Assembly: GCF_014899185.1 (NCBI RefSeq)
Contig: NZ_CP045201.1
Span: forward strand, 4,193,501 to 4,257,500
DNA length: 64,000 nt
Origin: Pseudooceanicola spongiae
GTDB taxonomy: Bacteria > Pseudomonadota > Alphaproteobacteria > Rhodobacterales > Rhodobacteraceae
Reading direction: 5' to 3'
The position numbers and the translations under genes were made by a program. Under the pieces are notes generated by a model. It did no database searches. It saw only the letters and a program-made list of their open reading frames with translations, and had not been told where the DNA came from. This document shows, in pieces, positions 35,801 to 44,676 of the stretch (position 1 is its first letter; each line of letters opens with the position of its first letter).

Positions 35801-37171
35801 ATGTCCATCCCCCAAACCGGTGGCGGCCCGATCGAACGGCAAGAGCAACTGGCCGAATATCTGGCCGAGGGCTGCAAGCCCAAAGAAGACTGGCGCATCG
35901 GCACCGAGCACGAGAAATTCGGCTACTGCAAAGACAGCCTGAAACCGCTGCCCTATGAGGGCGACCGCTCCATCGTGGCCGTCCTGCAGGGCCTGCGCGA
36001 CCGCTTCGGCTGGACCCCGGTCGAGGAGGGCGGCAAGCTCATCGGTCTGACCAAGAACGACGCCAACGTCAGCCTTGAACCCGGTGGCGCGCTCGAACTC
36101 TCCGGTGCCCCGCTTGAGACGATCCACCAGACCTGCGACGAGGTGAACGACCACCTGCGCGAAGTGAAGACCATCGCGGATGAGATCGGCGTCGGCTTCA
36201 TCGGCCTCGGCGCCGCCCCGATCTGGCAGCACGAAGAGATGCCGCTGATGCCCAAGGGCCGCTACAAGCTGATGGACAGCTACATGCAGTCCGTCGGCAC
36301 CATGGGCACCACCATGATGCGCCGCACCTGCACGGTTCAGGTCAACCTCGACTTCGGGTCCGAACCCGACATGGTCAAGAAGATGCGCGTCGCCCTGGCG
36401 CTGCAGCCCGTGGCCAATGCCCTCTTCGCCAACTCGCCGTTCTTTGAAGGCAAGCCGAACGGCATCAAGAGCTATCGCGGCCTTGTCTGGCGCAATCTCG
36501 ACAGTGCCCGCACCGGCATGTTGCCCTTCGTCTTCGACGAGGGCTTCGGGTTCGAATCCTACGTGCAATACGCCCTCGATGTGCCGATGTACTTCGTCTA
36601 CCGCGACGGCAAGTACATCAACGCCCTCGGCCAGTCGTTCCGCGACTTCCTCAAGGGCGAACTGCCCGCGCTGCCGGGGGAAAAGCCGACCCTCTCGGAC
36701 TGGGCCGACCACCTGACGACCCTGTTCCCCGAAGCCCGCCTGAAGAAGTTCATCGAGATGCGCGGCGCCGACGGTGGCCCGTGGCGTCGCCTCTGCGCGC
36801 TGCCTGCCTTCTGGGTCGGTCTGATGTACGACGACACCGCGCTGGATGCCGCATGGGATCTGGTCAAGGGCTGGACCTCGGCGCAGCGCGACGCCATGCG
36901 CATCGCCGCGTCCGAGCAGGCGCTGCAAGCCAATGTCGACGGCATCTCGCTGCATGACATTGCGCGCGAGGCTCTGGCGATCTCCGAAGCCGGTCTGATC
37001 GCCCGCGCCCGCCCCGGTGCCGGGGGCCTGATCCCGGACGAGACGCACTTCCTCAACGCCCTGAAGGAAAGCGTCGACAGCGGCAAGGTGATGGCGGATG
37101 AGCTGCTCGACCTCTACAACGGCCCGTGGGATCACGATGTGACCCGCGTGTTCAAAGAGTTCAGCTACTAA
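35801..37171 (+). CDS. gshA: Glutamate-cysteine ligase, plant/alphaproteobacterial type
   Basis: The 456-residue enzyme catalyses the first step of glutathione synthesis, joining glutamate and cysteine with ATP. It belongs to the GCS2-type group shared by plants and alphaproteobacteria. Visible family phrases are WRIGTEHEKFGY near residues 31-42, LEPGGALELSGAP around the glutamate site, and MMRRTCTVQVNLDF. A stable hairpin with T5 follows the stop. The ATG is preceded by GCGGAGATC and matches the expected N-terminus. Confidence 0.93.
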   Translation: MSIPQTGGGPIERQEQLAEYLAEGCKPKEDWRIGTEHEKFGYCKDSLKPLPYEGDRSIVAVLQGLRDRFGWTPVEEGGKLIGLTKNDANVSLEPGGALELSGAPLETIHQTCDEVNDHLREVKTIADEIGVGFIGLGAAPIWQHEEMPLMPKGRYKLMDSYMQSVGTMGTTMMRRTCTVQVNLDFGSEPDMVKKMRVALALQPVANALFANSPFFEGKPNGIKSYRGLVWRNLDSARTGMLPFVFDEGFGFESYVQYALDVPMYFVYRDGKYINALGQSFRDFLKGELPALPGEKPTLSDWADHLTTLFPEARLKKFIEMRGADGGPWRRLCALPAFWVGLMYDDTALDAAWDLVKGWTSAQRDAMRIAASEQALQANVDGISLHDIAREALAISEAGLIARARPGAGGLIPDETHFLNALKESVDSGKVMADELLDLYNGPWDHDVTRVFKEFSY

Positions 37172-37208
37172 GGATGACGGCAGGGGCGACGGCCCCGCGT
37201 CTCACGGG

Positions 37209-37244
37209 AAAAGGGGGCGCACCTGCCGGGTGCCGCCCCTTTTT
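37209..37244 (+). terminator. Intrinsic terminator after gshA
   Basis: A GC-rich stem (AAAAGGGGGCGCACC pairing with GGGTGCCGCCCCTTTTT, with one bulge) is followed by TTTTT. It lies about 38 bases after the stop. Confidence 0.8.
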
Positions 37245-37380
37245 CATGGGTTCTGAGTGTCGCTTCGTCGGGGTAGGGGCGGAAAAACGCACCGTTCAGT
37301 TACCGTTCAGATACCGACGCAATACCGACATCCCGATCTGGCTGTTTCTGGCGCTGTCGCCGGGCGCCCGGTTTGCGGCG

Positions 37381-38004
37381 TTAGGTCTTCTTGCCGATCT
37401 TCGGCTCTTCGCCGGTCATCAGCCGTTCGATATTTGTGCGATGGCGGATAAAGATCAGCAAAGCCAACAGGATACACAGCAGAGCCATATCCGTGTGGCC
37501 CAGCAGCACCGCCCAAGCCGCGCTCAGCGCCGCCGCAATCAGCGCCGACAGCGAGGAATAGCGCGTGACAGCCGCGACAACCGCCCAGGTGGCGCAGCAC
37601 GCCAGCCCCACCGGCCAGAATAACGCGAGCAGGGTGCCAAGGTAGGTTGCCACCCCCTTGCCCCCCTTGAAGCCCAGCCAGACCGGAAAGCAATGCCCCA
37701 GAAACGCAGCAAAACCAGCCAGTTGCACGGCATCCTCAGGGGCCACGGCGCGCGCGATCAGCACCGCCGCCGCGCCTTTTCCGCTGTCCATGATCAGCGT
37801 CAGCAGCGCCGCCGTCTTGTTTCCGGTGCGCAAAACGTTAGTCGCCCCGATGTTGCCAGACCCGATCTGACGCAGGTCACCAAGGCCGAATGCCCGCGTG
37901 ATCACGATGCCAAACGGGATCGACCCCAGCAGATATCCCAGCCCCGCCGCCAGCAGCAGAATGACCGGACCAGAGACAATCGCAGGTGTCATTAATTCAA
38001 GCAT
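37381..38004 (-). CDS. plsY: Glycerol-3-phosphate acyltransferase PlsY
   Basis: The 207-residue membrane enzyme transfers acyl groups from acyl-phosphate to glycerol-3-phosphate, the first step of phospholipid synthesis. The three PlsY motifs are present: GSIPFG with GSGNIGATNVLR early and FKGGKGVATYLG in the middle, followed by further helices. Its ATG shares one base with the TAA of the upstream dihydroorotase gene (TAATG), so the two are coupled. Confidence 0.94.
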   Translation of the reverse strand: MLELMTPAIVSGPVILLLAAGLGYLLGSIPFGIVITRAFGLGDLRQIGSGNIGATNVLRTGNKTAALLTLIMDSGKGAAAVLIARAVAPEDAVQLAGFAAFLGHCFPVWLGFKGGKGVATYLGTLLALFWPVGLACCATWAVVAAVTRYSSLSALIAAALSAAWAVLLGHTDMALLCILLALLIFIRHRTNIERLMTGEEPKIGKKT

Positions 38005-39287
38005 TACAAAGGCTTCCCATGTACCTGACGACCACCAACCCAGGTGGCACGAACCCGCCCCTGCATCCGGGCGCTGTCAAAGGGCGTGTTCTTCGACTTC
38101 GACAGCATCGCGAAACGATCCAGCACAAACGGCGCATGCGGATCAAGCAGCACCAGATCCGCCGGAGCACCCACGGCCAGCCGCCCCGTCTCCAGCCCTA
38201 GCAGCTTTGACGGGTTCAGCGACAAGGCTCTGAAAAGCGTCGGTAAATCCAGATCTCCCGCATGCACCAGCCGCATCGCAGCGGGCAGCAAAGTCTCCAG
38301 CCCCACCGCGCCGCTGGCGGCTTCCTCGAACGGCAGGCGCTTACTTTCCTCGTCCTGAGGCGTGTGCATGGATGAGATGATGTCGATCAGCCCCGACGCC
38401 ACGGCGGCCACAACCGCCTGCCGGTCATCCTCAGACCGCAGCGGCGGCTTTACCTTGAAGAAGGTGCGATAGTCGGCCACGTCATATTCGTTCAGCGTCA
38501 GGTGGTGGATCGACACGCCAGCGGTCACGTCCAACCCGTTTTTCTTGGCCCGCTCCAGCGCCGGCAGCGCCCGCGCGGTGGTCACCTGATCAAAGTGATA
38601 GCGCACGCCGGTCATCTCGATCAGCGAGACATCGCGGTCAATTCCCATCCGCTCGGCCATCGGCGACACGGTGGGCAGACCACGCAGGGCAGCGAATTTG
38701 CCAGAAGTCGCACAGGCACCGGCAGACAGTCCTGGCTCCTGAATATGGCCGATTACCAGAGCCTTACGGGCCTTGGCGTAGGTCAGCGCGCGGGTCAGAA
38801 CCTTGGTGTCGGTAATCACATGGTCGCAATCGGTGAAGGCAACAGCCCCCGCGTCGAGCAGAAATCCGATCTCGGTCATCTCGCGCCCGTCGCGCCCCTT
38901 GGTCAGCGCGGCCATCGGCAGGACCCGCACCGGCGCATCCTCGCGCCCCCGGCGGGCGACGAATTCCAGCGACTCCGGGCTGTCGATCGCAGGGGTGGTG
39001 TCGGGCCGTGTGACGATGGTGGTGACGCCCCCAGCCGCAGCCGCACGACCGGCAGTGCCAAAGCTTTCCTTGTGACGCTCGCCCGGCTCACAGACTTTGA
39101 CGCCGATGTCTACGATGCCCGGCGCAAGGCACAAACCCCTGCAATCAAACACTTCGTCGGCGTTCGTGGCATCGACCGTATCGCCGAGGCCGACAATCAC
39201 GCCATCCTCGATCAGCAGGCTGCCTTCAGTCTCCGTCCCCGCTTCGGGGTCGATCAGAATGACGTTGGTGAGAAGGGTGGTGGTCAT
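38004..39287 (-). CDS. pyrC: Dihydroorotase-like protein lacking the metal-binding His pair
   Basis: The 427-residue protein has the amidohydrolase fold of type I dihydroorotase, which in active form closes carbamoyl-aspartate to dihydroorotate. The key first motif reads DIGVKVCEPGE where DxHxH is expected, so both metal-binding His are missing; the usual DHAPH-type site reads SMHTPQDEE. It is therefore probably a non-catalytic partner that stabilises aspartate transcarbamylase, as known for the PyrC' subunit of Pseudomonas. pyrB lies upstream on the same strand with one gene between. A functional dihydroorotase would have to be encoded elsewhere. Confidence 0.85.
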   Translation of the reverse strand: MTTTLLTNVILIDPEAGTETEGSLLIEDGVIVGLGDTVDATNADEVFDCRGLCLAPGIVDIGVKVCEPGERHKESFGTAGRAAAAGGVTTIVTRPDTTPAIDSPESLEFVARRGREDAPVRVLPMAALTKGRDGREMTEIGFLLDAGAVAFTDCDHVITDTKVLTRALTYAKARKALVIGHIQEPGLSAGACATSGKFAALRGLPTVSPMAERMGIDRDVSLIEMTGVRYHFDQVTTARALPALERAKKNGLDVTAGVSIHHLTLNEYDVADYRTFFKVKPPLRSEDDRQAVVAAVASGLIDIISSMHTPQDEESKRLPFEEAASGAVGLETLLPAAMRLVHAGDLDLPTLFRALSLNPSKLLGLETGRLAVGAPADLVLLDPHAPFVLDRFAMLSKSKNTPFDSARMQGRVRATWVGGRQVHGKPL

Positions 39288-39378
39288 CGGCAGGCCCCTG
39301 AGTTCCGGCTAAGCGTTCCGGGGTCTGCTATAAAGCATGTCGGCGCCGGGGTGTAGGCGCGAAATGGCGCCATCCTGC

Positions 39379-39936
39379 TCAGCGAAGGGCAAGACCCAGT
39401 GCAACCAGCGCAATCACCACCCCAACCCCGATGGTCAGCGAGGCAACCCACGCCTTGTTGCGCGGCATCGGGGCCATGGGAGGCGTCATCACCGGCGGGA
39501 TCACCCCGACCGCCGATTGCGCCGCCAGAGGCATCATGCCGACTTCGGTGCGGTTGAGGAGGTATTTGCCGATATAACTGACACCGCGCGGAAGGGTGAT
39601 TTCACTGTCACCCGCCTCGGCCAGACGTCCGCGCACCAGAATGACCGGGCTGCGCAGGGCGTCGAGGTTCTGCCTGTCGCGACCCACGGCCTCTTCGTTG
39701 AGCCCGAGGCCCTGCGTGAGGTAGGCGGACAGGCCCAACCCCTCCAGATCGGCCGGATTGACCAGCTCGACCTCGCCTGCGTGATCCTCGGACAGGCCCA
39801 GCAGCGAGGCGGTGGTACGCCCGGCAGAGCCGTTCAGCCGCTTGGGAGCCATGATGGCGGCGACTTCGGGCGCTTCGGGGTCGGTGGCCAGCACATAGAC
39901 GGCGTCGCGATCAGCGGGGCGAACGGTCAGGCTCAT
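39379..39936 (-). CDS. Tail-anchored protein of unknown function between pyrB and pyrC
   Basis: The 185-residue protein has a soluble N-terminal domain of about 155 residues, a Pro/Met-rich linker, and one C-terminal membrane helix (about 163-184) ending in LALR. No known motif is evident. AGGAGACC precedes the ATG at 39936; a start seven codons upstream lacks support. It sits in the pyrB-to-plsY run, 92 bases after pyrB and 91 before the dihydroorotase-like gene, which suggests a link to the pyrimidine or membrane-lipid steps, but this is only context. Confidence 0.7.
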   Translation of the reverse strand: MSLTVRPADRDAVYVLATDPEAPEVAAIMAPKRLNGSAGRTTASLLGLSEDHAGEVELVNPADLEGLGLSAYLTQGLGLNEEAVGRDRQNLDALRSPVILVRGRLAEAGDSEITLPRGVSYIGKYLLNRTEVGMMPLAAQSAVGVIPPVMTPPMAPMPRNKAWVASLTIGVGVVIALVALGLALR

Positions 39937-40028
39937 CAAAAAGGGTCTCCTGCGCAATTGGGCGCGGGATGCGCCGTTGCACAGTCAACCCGCGCAGGGG
40001 CTGCCGGGTTCCGCAAAGGCCCGCTGTT

Positions 40029-40985
40029 TCAGGCCGCGTCGGCTGCTGCAGCGCGGCGCGCCCTGAGGTTGCGCGCCAGCAGATCCATTGCCGCCATGCG
40101 CACCGCGACGCCCATCTCGACCTGATCCTGAATGACCGAGCGGTTGATGTCGTCGGCGATGCTGCCGTCGATCTCGACCCCGCGGTTCATCGGGCCGGGG
40201 TGCATGACGATGGCGTCCTCCTTGGCGTGCGCGAGCTTTTCCGCGTCGAGGCCGTAGAGGTGGTAATATTCCCGCTCAGACGGAATAAAGCCGCCGTCCA
40301 TGCGTTCTTTCTGAAGGCGCAGCATCATCACGACGTCGACGTCCTTCAGGCCTTCTTCCATGTTTTCATAGACTTCGCAGCCCAGCTCGGCAAAGGCCGA
40401 AGGCACCAGCGTCGGCGGGCCGATCAGGCGAATGCGGTTTTCCATCTTGTGCAGCAGCAGCATGTTGGAGCGCGCAACGCGGCTATGGGCAATGTCACCG
40501 CAGATCGCGATGTTCAAGCGGTGCAAGCGGCCCTTGGTGCGCCGGATCGTCAGCGCGTCCAGCAGTGCCTGCGTGGGGTGTTCGTGCCGCCCGTCGCCGG
40601 CGTTCAGCACGGCGCAGTTGACCTTCTGGCTCAGCAGATCGACGGCACCGGAGTGGGGGTGGCGCACGACCAGCAGATCCGGGTGCATCGCATTCAGCGT
40701 CATTGCCGTGTCGATCAGGGTCTCGCCCTTTTTGATTGAGGAGGCCTGCATCGCCATGTTCATCACATCCGCGCCGAGGCGCTTGCCCGCCAGCTCGAAA
40801 CTCGCCTGCGTGCGGGTGGAGTTCTCGAAGAACATGTTGATCTGGGTCAGCCCGTTCAGCGCATCGCCGTGCTTTTCAGCCGAGCGGTTCAGCGTGACGT
40901 ATTCGTCCGACAGATCCAGCAAGGTGGTGATTTCATCCGGGGCAAGCTGTTCGATCCCCAGCAGGTGGTTCTGGCGGAAGCTCAT
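40029..40985 (-). CDS. pyrB: Aspartate carbamoyltransferase catalytic subunit
   Basis: The 318-residue enzyme forms carbamoyl-aspartate in pyrimidine synthesis. The carbamoyl-phosphate site [17 protein letters not shown] and the [10 protein letters not shown] motif are present, with [12 protein letters not shown] in the second domain. The ATG at 40985 has GGGGAG upstream; the open frame runs 133 codons further without support. No pyrI regulatory gene is seen, and the dihydroorotase-like protein downstream suggests the ATCase-pseudo-DHOase type of complex. Confidence 0.95.
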   Translation of the reverse strand: MSFRQNHLLGIEQLAPDEITTLLDLSDEYVTLNRSAEKHGDALNGLTQINMFFENSTRTQASFELAGKRLGADVMNMAMQASSIKKGETLIDTAMTLNAMHPDLLVVRHPHSGAVDLLSQKVNCAVLNAGDGRHEHPTQALLDALTIRRTKGRLHRLNIAICGDIAHSRVARSNMLLLHKMENRIRLIGPPTLVPSAFAELGCEVYENMEEGLKDVDVVMMLRLQKERMDGGFIPSEREYYHLYGLDAEKLAHAKEDAIVMHPGPMNRGVEIDGSIADDINRSVIQDQVEMGVAVRMAAMDLLARNLRARRAAAADAA

Positions 40986-41128
40986 GGCGGTTCTCCCCGG
41001 TGCGCCCCGGGCAGGGGCGGTGATGCGTTTCGCCCCGCTTATAGGCCGCAGCACCCCCCGAGGTCCAGCGATGGCGCGCCTCCGCGATCGCGCTTCCGCC
41101 CGCAGGTGTGGCGCGATAGGGTGCGGCC

Positions 41129-41923
41129 ATGGAATCGGCGCTGGATTGGGATCTGGCCCGCACCCTGCTGGAATGGCAGGTGGAGCTGGGCGTGGACGAG
41201 TGCATCGGGGAAGCCCCGGTGGACCGCTTTGAACTTGCGCCCGAAGCTCCGGCAAAACCCTCCCGCGCGGCGCAGGCGCGTCAGGCAGAGGATCTGCCGC
41301 GTGAACGGCTGGAGGTCGACGCCGTCGATATTGCGCGTCAGGCGGCTCAGGCGGCTGGGTCGCTGGAGGATCTGCGCGCCGCACTTGAGGCCTATGACCA
41401 TTGCGAGCTGCGCCTGGGGGCCCGCAATCTGGTGTTTTCCGATGGCCTGCCCGGTGCGCGCGTGATGATCATAGGCGAAGCTCCGGGACGCGACGAGGAC
41501 CGCGAAGGCAAGCCCTTTGTCGGACGCGCGGGTCAGTTGCTGGACAAGATGCTGGAGGCGATCGGCCTGTCACGCACCGCGACGGAGGCAGATCAGGGCG
41601 TCTATATCACCAATGTGCTGCCTTGGCGGCCGCCGCAGAACCGAGACCCCAAACCCGAAGAAATCGCGATGATGCTGCCATTTGTGCAAAAGCACATCGC
41701 GTTGGCGAAGCCAGAGGTTCTCGTGCTGATGGGCAATATCTCCTGTCAGGCCGTGCTGGGGCAGCGTGGCATCCTGAAGCTTCGCGGCAATTGGTCCGAG
41801 GGCTTTGGCCTACCCGCCCTGCCGATGACCCACCCGGCCTATCTGCTGCGCCAGCCCCATGCCAAGCGCGAAGCCTGGGCGGATCTTCTGTCGCTGAAGG
41901 CGCGACTGGGGAAGGGCAAGTGA
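41129..41923 (+). CDS. Uracil-DNA glycosylase superfamily protein without Fe-S cysteines
   Basis: The 264-residue protein has the catalytic-domain phrases of family-4/5-like uracil-DNA glycosylases: [20 protein letters not shown] from residue 116, [13 protein letters not shown] near 162-174 and HPAYLL at 235-240. The four Cys ligands of the family-4 iron-sulphur cluster are absent: C92 stands alone (HCELRL) and Trp replaces the Cys before RPP. An N-terminal extension of about 85 residues precedes the domain. It probably removes uracil from DNA in base-excision repair. The stop overlaps the start of the LysE-type gene. Confidence 0.85.
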   Translation: MESALDWDLARTLLEWQVELGVDECIGEAPVDRFELAPEAPAKPSRAAQARQAEDLPRERLEVDAVDIARQAAQAAGSLEDLRAALEAYDHCELRLGARNLVFSDGLPGARVMIIGEAPGRDEDREGKPFVGRAGQLLDKMLEAIGLSRTATEADQGVYITNVLPWRPPQNRDPKPEEIAMMLPFVQKHIALAKPEVLVLMGNISCQAVLGQRGILKLRGNWSEGFGLPALPMTHPAYLLRQPHAKREAWADLLSLKARLGKGK

Positions 41924-42537
41924 TGCCGCTCGACTGGCTGGTGCTGCTGACCTTCGTGCCCGCGTCGCTGGCGCTGAACGTGACCCCGGGGGCAGACATG
42001 ATGTTTTGCGTCGGCCAGGGGCTGCGCGACGGAGCCCCTGCCGCCTGGAAGGGCAGTGCTGGCGTGGCGCTCGGTGGGCTGTGCCATGCGCTGATTGCGG
42101 GCCTGGGCGTTGGCGCGCTGGTTGCGGCGCATCCCGTGGCGTTTGAGGCGATCCGCTGGATCGGTGCGGCCTATCTGCTGTGGATGGCGGTGCAGATCCT
42201 GCGCTCGGACGGGCCGGGGCGGGCGTCGGCCAAGGCTGGGCACCCGTTTCGCGACGGGCTGCTGGTAAACCTGTCGAACCCCAAGGTGATCCTGTTCATT
42301 CTGGCCTTCGTGCCCCAGTTTATCGACCCCAGCGCCGCCGTTTTGCCCCAATTCCTGATATTTGGTGCGGTGCTGTCGGCCGGTGGGCTGATCGTCAATG
42401 GCGTTGTCGGCTCTCTCGCAGGGGTGCTGCAACAGCGCTTTGCAGGGGGCGGCGCGGGCGCGCGGTGGCTGCAAAGGCTGTCGGCGGCGATTTTTGCCGG
42501 GCTCGCCCTGCGCCTGATCTTCTTGCAACGGAGCTGA
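41923..42537 (+). CDS. LysE/RhtB-family amino-acid exporter
   Basis: The 204-residue membrane protein has six hydrophobic helices and the LysE/RhtB signature NVTPGADMMFCVGQGLRDG near the start, and NLSNPKVILFILAFVPQF in the middle. Members export amino acids such as homoserine, threonine or lysine. The ATG shares one base with the glycosylase stop (TGATG), and the longer open frame upstream is in another frame of that gene. moaB follows after four bases. Substrate unknown. Confidence 0.9.
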   Translation: MPLDWLVLLTFVPASLALNVTPGADMMFCVGQGLRDGAPAAWKGSAGVALGGLCHALIAGLGVGALVAAHPVAFEAIRWIGAAYLLWMAVQILRSDGPGRASAKAGHPFRDGLLVNLSNPKVILFILAFVPQFIDPSAAVLPQFLIFGAVLSAGGLIVNGVVGSLAGVLQQRFAGGGAGARWLQRLSAAIFAGLALRLIFLQRS

Positions 42538-42541
42538 GCTG

Positions 42542-43078
42542 ATGTCTTCCGACCCGCGTGCCTTTATCCCCGTCCGCATTGCCGTGCTGACCGTCAGCGA
42601 CACCCGCGGGCCGGAAGATGACCGATCCGGTGACACTCTGGTGGGACGGATCGAGGGCGCCGGACACCTGCTGGCAGATCGCAAGATCTTACGCGATGAT
42701 CGGCCTCAGATCGCGGCGCAGCTGCGCGTATGGATCGCGGATCCGGGCATCGACGTCATCCTCTCGACCGGGGGCACGGGGCTGACGGGGCGCGACGTCA
42801 CCGTCGAGGCGCACCGCGACGTCTATGAAAAGGAGATCGACGCCTTCGCCACGGTGTTCACCATCGTTTCCATGCAAAAGATCGGCACCTCGGCCGTGCA
42901 GAGCCGTGCCACGGGCGGCGTTGCGGGGGGCACCTATCTGTTTGCGCTGCCCGGCAGCACCGGCGCCTGCAAGGACGCCTGGGATGAAATCCTGTGCAAG
43001 CAGCTGGATTACCGGCACAAACCCTGCAATTTTGTCGAGATCATGCCGCGGCTGGACGAGCATTTGCGTCGAAAATAG
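42542..43078 (+). CDS. moaB: Molybdenum cofactor biosynthesis protein B
   Basis: The 178-residue protein belongs to the MoaB/Mog family, which adenylylates molybdopterin before molybdenum insertion. Visible family motifs are AVLTVSDTRG, STGGTGLTGRDVT and FALPGSTGACKDAWDEIL. Size fits MoaB. It lies four bases after the exporter gene. moaD/E and mobA are elsewhere in the window. Confidence 0.93.
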   Translation: MSSDPRAFIPVRIAVLTVSDTRGPEDDRSGDTLVGRIEGAGHLLADRKILRDDRPQIAAQLRVWIADPGIDVILSTGGTGLTGRDVTVEAHRDVYEKEIDAFATVFTIVSMQKIGTSAVQSRATGGVAGGTYLFALPGSTGACKDAWDEILCKQLDYRHKPCNFVEIMPRLDEHLRRK

Positions 43079-43200
43079 CGCGACTTCCCCGACAAATTCG
43101 TGACTTGGCATGTGCAGGTGCCGTAGCATCAGGACAGCGCAGCGTTGTTTGCGCAGATTGACGGCGGCGCTATCGGTAAATCCAACCCTGGATCCAGCAC

Positions 43201-44673
43201 ATGCGATTTCTGACCCGAAGCCTTTCCGGGCTTTTCCTGTTGTCGGTGACCCTCGGTCTGCTGGTCTATGCGGGCAGCCTGATTGCCAGCGCGATCGAGT
43301 CGCGGATGGCGCAGGAGCCGTTCCTGCCGAAGGCGCGCGAGCGGGCGTTTACCGTCAATGTGGTGCGCGCTGCGCCTGAGACTATTTCCCCCATCCTGAC
43401 GGCCTATGGCACGGTGCAGAGCCAGCGCACACTGGATATCCGCGCCTCGGCTTCGGGCCCCATCGTGTCGCTCGCGCCAGAGTTTCGCGAGGGCGGAGCG
43501 GTGCGCGCGGGACAGGAGCTTTTGCGGATCGATCCGCAGCAGGCGCAGTCGGCGCTGGACCGGGCGGGCGCGGATCTGGCCGATGCCGAGGCCGAGGTGC
43601 GCGACGCCGCGCGCGGTGTGGTCATCGCCCGTGACAGTCTGCGCGCGTCGGAGGATCAGGCGACCCTGCGCGGCAAGGCCCTGACCCGGCAGACCCAGCT
43701 GGTCGAACGCAGCATCGGATCCGCGGCGGCGGTCGAGGAGGCCGAGCTCAGCGCAGCTCTGGCGCGGCAGTCGGTGCTGTCGTTCCGCAATGCGTTGGCG
43801 CAGGCAGAGGCGCGGATCGACTATGCGGCCACCGCGCTCGACCGGGCGCGCATCGCCCGTGACACGGCGCAGCGCGGACTTAGCGATACGGTGATCAAGG
43901 CGGGGTTCGATGGTACGCTGTCGGGGGTCACGCTGGTGCAGGGGCGGCTGCTGTCTGTAAACGAGATGCTGGCCCAGCTGGTTGATCCGGATGCGCTGGA
44001 GGTGGCCTTCCGGATCTCAACCCAACAATATTCGCGGATGCTGGACGCGTCGGGGCGGCTGATGCCTCTGCCGGTCGAAGTCTCGCTGGAGAATGCCGAT
44101 GCCGCGCTCACGGCACAGGGGCGGATCAGTCGCGACAGTGCCGCCGTCGGCACGGGCCAGACAGGGCGGCTGATCCTCGCCACGCTGGAGCAGGCGCGTG
44201 GCCTGAAACCCGGCGACTTCGTCACGGTCGAGATCGTGGAGGAGCCGATTGCCGATGTGATCCGTCTGCCCGCCACCTCTGTGGATGCCACGATGCAGGT
44301 GCTTGTCCTGGGCGAGGGCGACAGGCTCGAGGCGCTTGGTGTGACGCTGGAGCGGCGACAGGGCGATGATGTGCTGGTGCGCGCCGAGGGGCTGACCGGG
44401 CGGGACGTCGTGGCGCAGCGCACGCCTTTGCTGGGCGCGGGTATTCTGGTGCGCGCCAATCGACCGGGGCAAGCCGGTGAGGCGGCCGGTGGCGCACCGC
44501 CTGAGGACCCGCTTGTCGAACTGTCGCCAGAGCAGCGCGCGCGATTGGTGGCTTTTGTGCAGGCCAATGCGTCGATGCCAGCCGAGGCCAAGACCCGCAT
44601 CCTCGGACAGCTGGAGCAGCCCAAGGTGCCCGCCGCCATGGTTGCGCGGCTGGAAAGCCGGATGGGTGGCTGA
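43201..44673 (+). CDS. RND efflux periplasmic adaptor (membrane fusion protein)
   Basis: The 490-residue adaptor has a membrane-anchoring N-terminal helix (about residues 5-27), a lipoyl/biotinyl half-motif (QRTLDIRASASGPIVSLAPE), a coiled-coil hairpin of about residues 105-210 rich in Ala, Arg and Glu, the second lipoyl half, and a beta-barrel domain. The C-terminal 70 residues form an Ala/Glu-rich helical extension not common in AcrA-type proteins. The permease gene follows after three bases. No outer-membrane factor is nearby. Confidence 0.9.
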   Translation: MRFLTRSLSGLFLLSVTLGLLVYAGSLIASAIESRMAQEPFLPKARERAFTVNVVRAAPETISPILTAYGTVQSQRTLDIRASASGPIVSLAPEFREGGAVRAGQELLRIDPQQAQSALDRAGADLADAEAEVRDAARGVVIARDSLRASEDQATLRGKALTRQTQLVERSIGSAAAVEEAELSAALARQSVLSFRNALAQAEARIDYAATALDRARIARDTAQRGLSDTVIKAGFDGTLSGVTLVQGRLLSVNEMLAQLVDPDALEVAFRISTQQYSRMLDASGRLMPLPVEVSLENADAALTAQGRISRDSAAVGTGQTGRLILATLEQARGLKPGDFVTVEIVEEPIADVIRLPATSVDATMQVLVLGEGDRLEALGVTLERRQGDDVLVRAEGLTGRDVVAQRTPLLGAGILVRANRPGQAGEAAGGAPPEDPLVELSPEQRARLVAFVQANASMPAEAKTRILGQLEQPKVPAAMVARLESRMGG

Positions 44674-44676
44674 GCG

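Noticed and set aside
35420..37135. 571-codon open frame on the minus strand
   Set aside because: Antisense to gshA, His/Gly/Val-rich and unlike any family.
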